Below, one piece after another: positions 1 through 5,424 of a stretch of DNA of 7,536 nucleotides (position 1 is its first letter; each line of letters starts with the position of its first letter). The DNA is from JADGNZ01 sp035995985 (GTDB lineage Bacteria; Acidobacteriota; Thermoanaerobaculia; Gp7-AA8), in contig DASYJY010000169.1 in assembly GCA_035995985.1 (NCBI GenBank), forward strand, positions 1 through 7,536, read 5' to 3'. A program made the position numbers and the translations under genes. The notes beneath the pieces were generated by a model. It was not told the origin of the DNA. It saw only the letters and a program-made list of their open reading frames with translations, and did not search any database.

Positions 1-1
1 G

Positions 2-220
2 GCTCGAGCCGGGCTGGAAGAGCTTATTGAAGTGATGAACCAAGTGCAGGTGCTGCAGGTGATTCGTAAGGAGAAGGACGAGGAGTCGTTTCACGACGTC
101 AGGCCGCATCATTCGCGACGCCCGCACGGATCGACGCATGAACCCCGACGCGGTTTTCCACCCTGGGCAAGCGGTAACGCATGGACCCCGAAGCGGTTTT
201 GCGACCCGGGCAAGCGGTAA
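2..220 (+). CDS. 3' end of an unidentified rightward gene running into repeats
   Basis: I do not recognise this gene. The frame is open from the left edge to TAA at 218-220. Its first 30 or so residues read like a charged amphipathic helix (GLEELIEVMNQVQVLQVIRK), with mostly G/C-ending codons, so coding is plausible. After about base 110 the peptide becomes rich in Arg, Pro, His and Gly and is translated from the 43-bp repeat copies at 138-223, so the C-terminus is probably repeat-derived and not conserved. There is an alternative reading. A second frame (bases 3-35, ending LEPGWKSLLK) stops at TGA 33-35, and that stop overlaps ATG 35-37 of this frame as TGATG, with GGAAGAG at 16-22 as a possible weak ribosome site. 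The window could therefore hold the tail of one gene coupled to a short second gene. The choice cannot be made without upstream sequence. Confidence 0.3.
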   Translation, partial: ARAGLEELIEVMNQVQVLQVIRKEKDEESFHDVRPHHSRRPHGSTHEPRRGFPPWASGNAWTPKRFCDPGKR

Positions 221-223
221 CGC
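138..223 (+). repeat. Tandem repeat family B, two 43-bp copies
   Basis: Two head-to-tail copies of 43 bp each (138-180 and 181-223). Both begin ATG, continue with ACCCCGA then GCGGTTTT, and end GGGCAAGCGGTAACGC. They differ at about seven positions. The second copy can form a small hairpin (TTGC, loop GACCCGG, GCAA); the first cannot, because TTGC is TTCC there. No further copy is evident on either side. The unit sequence does not convincingly match the 297-512 array, although the period is the same and both contain CGCTTGC or its complement. Bases 224-296, between the two arrays, are unique sequence with a small hairpin (CCTGC 254-258, GCAGG 266-270) and no gene. Confidence 0.8.
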
Positions 224-296
224 CTGAACACCCACGTGTTGCATACGACTTCCCCTGCCAAAAACGCAGGACGCGACGCATTCATGCGACCGACCC

Positions 297-512
297 CTTG
301 CGATATCGCGTCGACCCGACGCCTTGCATATCAGGGGGCGCTTGCGATATCGCGTCGCCCCGTCGCCTTGCATATCAGGAACGCTTGCGATATCGCGTCG
401 ACCCGTCGCCTTGCATATCAGGAACGCTTGCGATATCGCGTCGACCCGACGCCTTGCATATCAGGAACGCTTGCGATATCGCGTCAACCCGACGCCTTGC
501 ATATCAGGGGCG
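297..512 (+). repeat. Tandem repeat family A, five 43-bp copies with hairpin potential
   Basis: Units start at 297, 341, 384, 427 and 470. The first is 44 bp and the rest are 43 bp, with no spacers. Each unit reads CTTGCGATATCGCGTCG, then ACC, then CGACGC, then CTTGCATATCAGG and a short linker. GCGATATCGC is a perfect 10-bp palindrome. GCGTCG and CGACGC form a stem around a 3-nt ACC loop, and outside it GATAT pairs with ATATC across an asymmetric bulge (unit 1: 302-306 with 328-332). The inner stem is perfect in units 1 and 4, has a T/T mismatch in units 2 and 3, and an A/C mismatch in unit 5. The linker is GGAACG in units 2-4 but GGGGCG-like in the two edge units. A degenerate sixth start may follow at 513-530 (GATAT, then GGGTCCC). 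The array lies between convergent genes, so a transcription-stopping or REP-like role is possible but is inference. Confidence 0.92.
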
Positions 513-723
513 TCTGATATTGAGGGTCCCTGTACTGGGAAATGACTCGTATATGTGTCTATTTCGGACGTGGGTAGGGATGAATCTCGCTCGCGGCTCT
601 CCTCACCAAGGAGATCTTTGCCCGTGCCACGACCGAAGTTCCTGCCCGGATGGTGCGGAAATGGAACTTAGGACACTACCTCGACGACGGCGCATCGTAT
701 GGACGCGTCGGTGGGCGTCAAGA
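513..723. other. Gene-free stretch downstream of the minus-strand operon
   Basis: I find no supportable gene here. Two small structures are visible: TCCC and GGGA around TGTACT near 527-540, and a 7-bp inverted repeat, AAGTTCC at 636-642 with GGAACTT at 663-669 around a 20-nt loop. Neither is followed by a T-run on the minus strand, so neither is a convincing intrinsic terminator for the operon that ends at 724. AAGGAG at 608-613 precedes a 15-codon GTG frame (624-671, beginning VPRPKFLPGW), which is treated in the findings as a possible gene remnant only. Confidence 0.5.
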
Positions 724-1863
724 TCAGGCCAGGGCGAAGTCGATTCGGAGCGTGAAGAGTGCGACGAGCCATCCGAGGAGGATGACGAAGGCGGCGGTTA
801 GAGCGCGGTCGCGCGAGGGCGTTCGTCCGATTGCGGCGAGGAAGAAGAAGAGCGGGAAGTCGACGAGGGCGTAGCGGGCCATCGACTGCAGCGAGCCGGA
901 GCTCATTGGAACGATGGCGGACAGCAGCGTGTATGCGGCGTACGACCACTGGCGGCGGACCAGAAACCAGACGCCGGCGGCGATCATTAACAGTGCGGCG
1001 ACGGCGTTGAGGGCGACGAAGTTCCACGGTTTGCTGACCGCGAGGCCGCTGTTGGGGAAGGCCATTGAGAATCGCGGCGCGGACGAGCGGCCCCACAGCG
1101 TTTGCGCGTGGACGAACGCGAGCGGATCGCCGGTATGGATGTAGAGGTACGCGATGAATGCGAGTACTCCGAGTGGGATTGCGAGGAGCCACAACTGCTG
1201 CGTCGAGACGCGCTGTCGTCGTTGCAGCGGGAGCAGAAACAGCGCTGGCAGGAGGCAGATGCCGATCACGCGCGTCGCCGCGGCCAGCCCACCGAGGATG
1301 CCGGCGACAGGCCAGCGCTGTCGAGCGGCGGCGAGGAACGCGCCCGCGGACAGCAGCAGGAAGAGTGACTCCGTCATCGGGAGCGAGAAGAAGTAGCTCG
1401 TTGGAAAGAGCGCGATGTACCAGACCGCGCATTCGGCGTCATCGTCCGAGGCGCCCGTCGCGCGGCCGGCGGCAGCGACGGCGAAGAGTGCTCCGAGCAG
1501 CGCTCCGTTCGATACGAGCACGGACAAGATCCAGAACCAGCGGTCGCTGGTTCCCCCCAACGCTTTGAGAAGAAGTGGATAGAGCGGGAAGAACGCCCAG
1601 GTGTTCTTCGGCTTCGCGTCCGGCGTGGGAAGCTCGTATCCGGTCGCGGCGATCTGGCGGTAGAACCACGCGTCGCCGACCATCATCATCCGCAGCAACT
1701 CCGGCCAGACACGCCCGCCGACCAGCGACACCTCCGTGCGCCAGATGGTCTTGTAGTCCTTGGCGACGAAGGTGATCTGCGAGCCGATGATCAGCAGGAC
1801 GATGACCGCGGCACGGCTGACGGCGAAGGCGCCCAGAACGCTGAAAACGGTCCGCCGCGGCAC
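724..1863 (-). CDS. PIG-V/GT76-like multi-pass mannosyltransferase family protein
   Basis: A 379-residue, very hydrophobic integral membrane protein that resembles the PIG-V family (GPI mannosyltransferase 2; Pfam Mannosyl_trans2, GT-C fold). Family members transfer mannose from a dolichol- or polyprenol-phosphate donor on the outer face of the membrane. Visible hallmarks in order are: a first membrane helix at about 7-31; GDAWFYRQIAATGY at 63-76, with Asp64 as the likely catalytic acid in the first outer loop; FFPLYPLLLK at 91-100; FPTSYFFSLPMTESLFLLL at 153-171; ATRVIGI at 196-202; GDPLAFVHAQTLWGR at 245-259; and SMARYALVDFPLF at 327-339 near the C-terminus. Eight or more further membrane helices are likely. 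The start is GTG at 1863: an in-frame TGA lies five codons upstream and the first helix begins immediately after it. The ribosome site is weak (GAGAG). The gene starts 32 bp after the patatin gene stop, so the two are probably co-transcribed. Family assignment is fairly sure; the acceptor and even the sugar are unknown for bacterial members. Confidence 0.87.
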   Translation of the reverse strand: MPRRTVFSVLGAFAVSRAAVIVLLIIGSQITFVAKDYKTIWRTEVSLVGGRVWPELLRMMMVGDAWFYRQIAATGYELPTPDAKPKNTWAFFPLYPLLLKALGGTSDRWFWILSVLVSNGALLGALFAVAAAGRATGASDDDAECAVWYIALFPTSYFFSLPMTESLFLLLSAGAFLAAARQRWPVAGILGGLAAATRVIGICLLPALFLLPLQRRQRVSTQQLWLLAIPLGVLAFIAYLYIHTGDPLAFVHAQTLWGRSSAPRFSMAFPNSGLAVSKPWNFVALNAVAALLMIAAGVWFLVRRQWSYAAYTLLSAIVPMSSGSLQSMARYALVDFPLFFFLAAIGRTPSRDRALTAAFVILLGWLVALFTLRIDFALA

Positions 1864-1895
1864 GCGCGGATTCTCTCACGGGGTGCCTGTTCTTA

Positions 1896-4800
1896 TCAGG
1901 AGAAGTCGTCGGCGGATTTGCTGCTTCTCTTCGCTGCGTCAAAGAATGCTTTCAAGTCGGGGAAGGACTTCTCGCGGTCCTTCTTCAACAGCACCTCTTC
2001 GACCGTGTAGCGTCCCAGGCGCCGATAACTTTCGAATTGCGACTCGCTGAAGAACTGGTCCGCGGTGGTCTCGTGCGGGAACGTAGCGCTCTGGCGCGCG
2101 TAGCTGTAGATATCCCGCGGTTCCCGTCCGTAAATCGACGGCTTGATGTAGAGGAAGTAGCCGTCAGGAGCATCCTTGCCTTCGATCTTGTCGACCTTGC
2201 CGTAGTGAATCTTGCCGTAAGCGAAGTATTTGCCGTTCTTTGCCTCGTCTTGCTTGCGGTCATCATCCCGAGGCAGGAGATCCGTCGTCTCGATCTCGAT
2301 CGGGATTCCGAAGTCGATGTAGATCTTGCGGATGGCATTGCCGAGATCTTCGAAGGTGAAGTCGGGATCGCAGCCGGCGTCGCTGATAAAGATGTAACGG
2401 CAGCGACGCATGACCATTTCGTAGAGGCCGAGGTTCTCGAAGTGGCCGCCGTCGGAAAGGTAGACCCATTTGTATTCGTCGTCGGTGCCGCCGACGGCTT
2501 CGCGCATGATCGTGCCGATGGCCGGACGCGGCTCGTGATCCCGGAAGACTTTGTCGCCCGCTGGTCCGGGATTGCCAAGCCACCATCCCAGGCGAACGTT
2601 GAACGCCGTGAGCAGCGCAGCCACCGCGGGCGATGAGTGGTAGCCCTGATTCGGGCTAGCCGCCGCGCCGGATATAGCCAACGCCGTTCCGATCGAAATC
2701 CCTCGGTCCGGATCACCGTACTGGCATGAGTCGCGGTATCCGAGCTCGTAATTGCCGCAATGGAGCGGAGTGACGGTGAACGACTCTGCCATCCGTTCCT
2801 GATACGCGAGCTTCTTTCCGGACACGAGGTTGAGGGCGATGTTAATGACGTGAAAGAGGCGCTGCTTCGGCTCGCGCGGAATGACGAAGGGTTGAAAGAA
2901 TGCATCGAGTGCGGCGCGGGTGACGACGGCCTTCCCGTTGTTGCCCGAGATGAGATCGTTGAGCCCTTCGACGAGGAGTTCGACAGCGGTCGTGTCATCG
3001 CCCGTCGCATGGAGACGTTTGACTTCGTCGTGGTTCAGCATCTTTCCCCACCACGGTGCGGTCAGCGCCTTCTTGATCACTTCTCCGCGATTGAGAATGC
3101 TCGTGGCGGCGTAATAGTCGGGGTGGAGTTGCCACATCTTGATGTTGTCGTGCTTGTCGAAGCCGGTGAAGCTGTTGGGCTTGCGCCGATACCGCGACGC
3201 TCCCAGGTACGCTCGAATCAGACGGTTCCGATAAAAGGCGTGCATGGAGAAACGGTTGACGCCGAAGGCCCATGAAAGGGCGTAGGCGAGCACGGCGAGC
3301 CCAAAGAGCAGGAGGAACGTCGCGCCGCCGTACTTGTGAACGCTGCGAAGATGCGACCAGGAGCGGTAGTCGGCCATGTCGACGACGGGCGTTTCGGACG
3401 ATCGGGCGTGGAGGAGTTGAACCGGAACCTTTGGTTTCTCGAGGATCGGCGTCAATGGGGAAACGCCTGTGCTCCATGAACGAAACTGCGTCGCATACTC
3501 GGCGTGCTTGACCTCGTCGGGATCCTCGAAGGTTACGACGGCATTGACAATGGTCGTCGTCAGCAGCGAAACAGCAGCGAGCAACGCCACGACGAAGAGC
3601 GGCGCGGCAAGTGCGAGGCTGACGTTCGCGAAGATCCCTGTCTTCGACTCCTTCTCTTTCTGTTTGTTGTTGCCGGGCGTAGAAGCGCTTTTCCCCGCAA
3701 GAACGGCGACGAGTCCGCTGATTCCACCGACGCTGCCGATTATTCCGGGAGCATGGTAGTAGCCGATCGGACCGAACAGCGAAATCGCAGCGACCACGGC
3801 CCATGCGCAGGCAGCGAGGATGAACCATCCGCCGCTGCGCGCCCACCATTCGCGGTCGTAGTCTTCATTGACTTTGCTGGCCAGCCCCACAAAGAAACTT
3901 GCTTGAACGTAAAACGCAAGGAGAACGATCGGGACGGCGAAGACGACGTAAAGCTGGGTCGAAGGAGGATGTGCGATCCAAAGCCGGACCGGCGGAATTT
4001 GAGCGAGGTAGTCGAAGGGCTCGATGACCGGCTTGGGAAAAAGCCAGGTGGCAAGCCACGCCAACAAGACACCCGCGCCGGCGCCGCTCACCAGGCACGC
4101 GGCGAACTCCCACAGCAGTTTTCCAAGATCTTTCCCTCGCCGGCTCGAGCGTATTGCATACCAACACCACGCAATCGTTGCCAGTCCGATGCAGCCGGCA
4201 ATCGGCGCCCAAACGACTTCGCCCAGTGAATATGCCTCTTTTGGTGGAGCGCCGCCGAGGTGGTGCGCGACCTTGTAGCTCCATGCCGAGGCACGCTGGT
4301 CCGTGAGTACAGCCCACGACACCGTTGCCATGAACGCCAGCAGAATCGACGGAACTACGCAGTAGCCTACGAAGCCGCCATCGCTCGCCCATCGTTTGCC
4401 TGACAGCTCTCGATTCGTAACCGGCCGGCTCTTGCCGATGTAGACGAATGAGACGGCCGAGCAGATGACTGCCGGGATACCGAGCCACAACCACTCCCAG
4501 CCTCTCGGAGAGATGTTTTGCATCAGCCAAACATGTCCACGCGACAGTCCCAGTACAAAACCGATGATCGGAACGAGCACGAGCCAGTTCAGCAGAAGAT
4601 TGCGGATGTATGTCGCCGCCACGGTCCATGAGTCGGCCGAAAAAATGCCGAGGCGCGGGACGAGGTAATTGCTGTAATCGCGGAGGTGCCGGATCGGACG
4701 CGGCTCGGGCGAGCCGTCGGAGGCCAGGTCGCCCTGCACGCCTGCCACGCCGCTCGTATGCCGCTTGATCCAGGTCGAAAGCCAGCTACCGATGTAGCCG

Positions 4801-5375
4801 CCGCCGGAGACGGTCGAGAGGTAGTCGAATTTTGAGAGCAGACCGCGGCTCGCCAAGCCCTGCAGAACGCCGAGCGCAAACGTAGCACTTCGTATCCCGC
4901 CGCCGGAGATGCACAGCGCGGTGCGCGGCGGATTGAGTTTATGAATGGCCTGATAGACGCGCTCGACACGCTGCCGAACCAGTTCGGGCAAGATCTCTTC
5001 GACGATCAGCCGGTTGATGCGGCGAGTCTCCGCACTTTTTGGACGCCCTTCTTCCCCTTTGGCTAGCAGCTTGGTGGCGTTGCTGATGAAGTTCGCGCCT
5101 GCTGATTCCTCCTCGACGACGATGATGGGGCCATCGATCGTTCCGTTCAGAAACGCGGCGATGTTCGCGCTCGTCAGGATGCCGCCAGCCACCCATCCGA
5201 TCTCCATCAAACGGAAAAGGAGCGCCGATGAGGGATTCTGCAGGTCCTGCAAGCCCGCCTCGAGAATGTCGTCAATAGTGATCGCGGACAGATCGTCCGT
5301 GAATGGCCCGTGCAGCAACTCGTATTCATCCCTCAGCGCTTCCGCGCGATGGATCGTGAGGTCTTTCGACGCCAT
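1896..5375 (-). CDS. Large membrane-embedded patatin-like phospholipase
   Basis: An 1159-residue patatin-like acyl hydrolase, expected to cleave acyl esters of membrane lipids with a Ser-Asp dyad. Residues 155-175 carry the oxyanion motif CISGGGIRSATFALGVLQGL (GGG 158-160, Arg162). The nucleophile elbow is STVSGGGYIGS with Ser190; it has Thr where the usual GxSxG has Gly. The catalytic Asp is Asp975 in SDGGHFENLGLYE. Between them lie about ten hydrophobic segments, near 256-277, 294-314, 334-357, 387-408, 420-446, 475-500, 514-536, 541-562, 580-614 and 683-706. Basic loops after segments 2, 4, 8 and 10 (for example IRSSRRGKDLGK) predict that both catalytic halves are cytoplasmic. NRFSMHAFYRNRLIRAYLGA (707-726) and AISGAAASPNQGYHSSP (900-916) resemble motifs I recall from long bacterial patatins. 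Residues 1-150 have no domain I recognise. The start is ATG 5375 because GGGAGG lies six bases upstream; the frame stays open to 6020, but that extension is a shadow of the neighbouring hydrolase gene. Known members are annotated only as patatin-like phospholipase. Confidence 0.92.
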   Translation of the reverse strand: MASKDLTIHRAEALRDEYELLHGPFTDDLSAITIDDILEAGLQDLQNPSSALLFRLMEIGWVAGGILTSANIAAFLNGTIDGPIIVVEEESAGANFISNATKLLAKGEEGRPKSAETRRINRLIVEEILPELVRQRVERVYQAIHKLNPPRTALCISGGGIRSATFALGVLQGLASRGLLSKFDYLSTVSGGGYIGSWLSTWIKRHTSGVAGVQGDLASDGSPEPRPIRHLRDYSNYLVPRLGIFSADSWTVAATYIRNLLLNWLVLVPIIGFVLGLSRGHVWLMQNISPRGWEWLWLGIPAVICSAVSFVYIGKSRPVTNRELSGKRWASDGGFVGYCVVPSILLAFMATVSWAVLTDQRASAWSYKVAHHLGGAPPKEAYSLGEVVWAPIAGCIGLATIAWCWYAIRSSRRGKDLGKLLWEFAACLVSGAGAGVLLAWLATWLFPKPVIEPFDYLAQIPPVRLWIAHPPSTQLYVVFAVPIVLLAFYVQASFFVGLASKVNEDYDREWWARSGGWFILAACAWAVVAAISLFGPIGYYHAPGIIGSVGGISGLVAVLAGKSASTPGNNKQKEKESKTGIFANVSLALAAPLFVVALLAAVSLLTTTIVNAVVTFEDPDEVKHAEYATQFRSWSTGVSPLTPILEKPKVPVQLLHARSSETPVVDMADYRSWSHLRSVHKYGGATFLLLFGLAVLAYALSWAFGVNRFSMHAFYRNRLIRAYLGASRYRRKPNSFTGFDKHDNIKMWQLHPDYYAATSILNRGEVIKKALTAPWWGKMLNHDEVKRLHATGDDTTAVELLVEGLNDLISGNNGKAVVTRAALDAFFQPFVIPREPKQRLFHVINIALNLVSGKKLAYQERMAESFTVTPLHCGNYELGYRDSCQYGDPDRGISIGTALAISGAAASPNQGYHSSPAVAALLTAFNVRLGWWLGNPGPAGDKVFRDHEPRPAIGTIMREAVGGTDDEYKWVYLSDGGHFENLGLYEMVMRRCRYIFISDAGCDPDFTFEDLGNAIRKIYIDFGIPIEIETTDLLPRDDDRKQDEAKNGKYFAYGKIHYGKVDKIEGKDAPDGYFLYIKPSIYGREPRDIYSYARQSATFPHETTADQFFSESQFESYRRLGRYTVEEVLLKKDREKSFPDLKAFFDAAKRSSKSADDFS

Positions 5376-5408
5376 GGCCGGCCTCCCTTTTGGTAGAGAG
5401 ACGGCCGG
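5376..5408 (-). promoter_or_regulatory. Strong ribosome binding site of the patatin gene inside a possible hairpin
   Basis: On the minus strand GGGAGG (5387-5382) lies six bases before ATG 5375 and fixes the patatin start. Its last two bases belong to GGCCGG (5383-5378), which is the complement of CCGGCC at 5408-5403. This gives a 6-bp all-GC stem around a 19-nt loop that would partly mask the ribosome site. The ribosome site is solid; the regulatory reading of the hairpin is inference. Confidence 0.6.
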
Positions 5409-5424
5409 GATTACGTTTTTCCGG

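Noticed and set aside
297..512. CRISPR array
   Set aside because: The units abut directly with no unique spacers; this is a plain tandem repeat.
636..669. Intrinsic terminator for the minus-strand operon
   Set aside because: The 7-bp arms have a 20-nt loop and no T-run follows on the minus strand.
181..801. 206-residue plus-strand gene
   Set aside because: It is translated from the repeat units in changing frames and then runs antisense into the mannosyltransferase; there is no ribosome site and no protein-like composition.
650..874. Small plus-strand gene beginning MVRKWNLGHYLDD
   Set aside because: The first part reads plausibly, but there is no ribosome site, it overlaps the mannosyltransferase end in antisense, and the tail is Arg/Ser-rich shadow sequence.
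668..1432. 254-residue minus-strand frame overlapping the mannosyltransferase
   Set aside because: Arg/Pro/Ala-rich, no recognisable motif, and the competing frame has PIG-V signatures and membrane helices.
2037..2636. 199-residue plus-strand open frame
   Set aside because: It lies antisense to the catalytic-Asp part of the patatin gene, which has clear motifs. Its Val/Asp/Glu-rich composition is typical of an antisense shadow.
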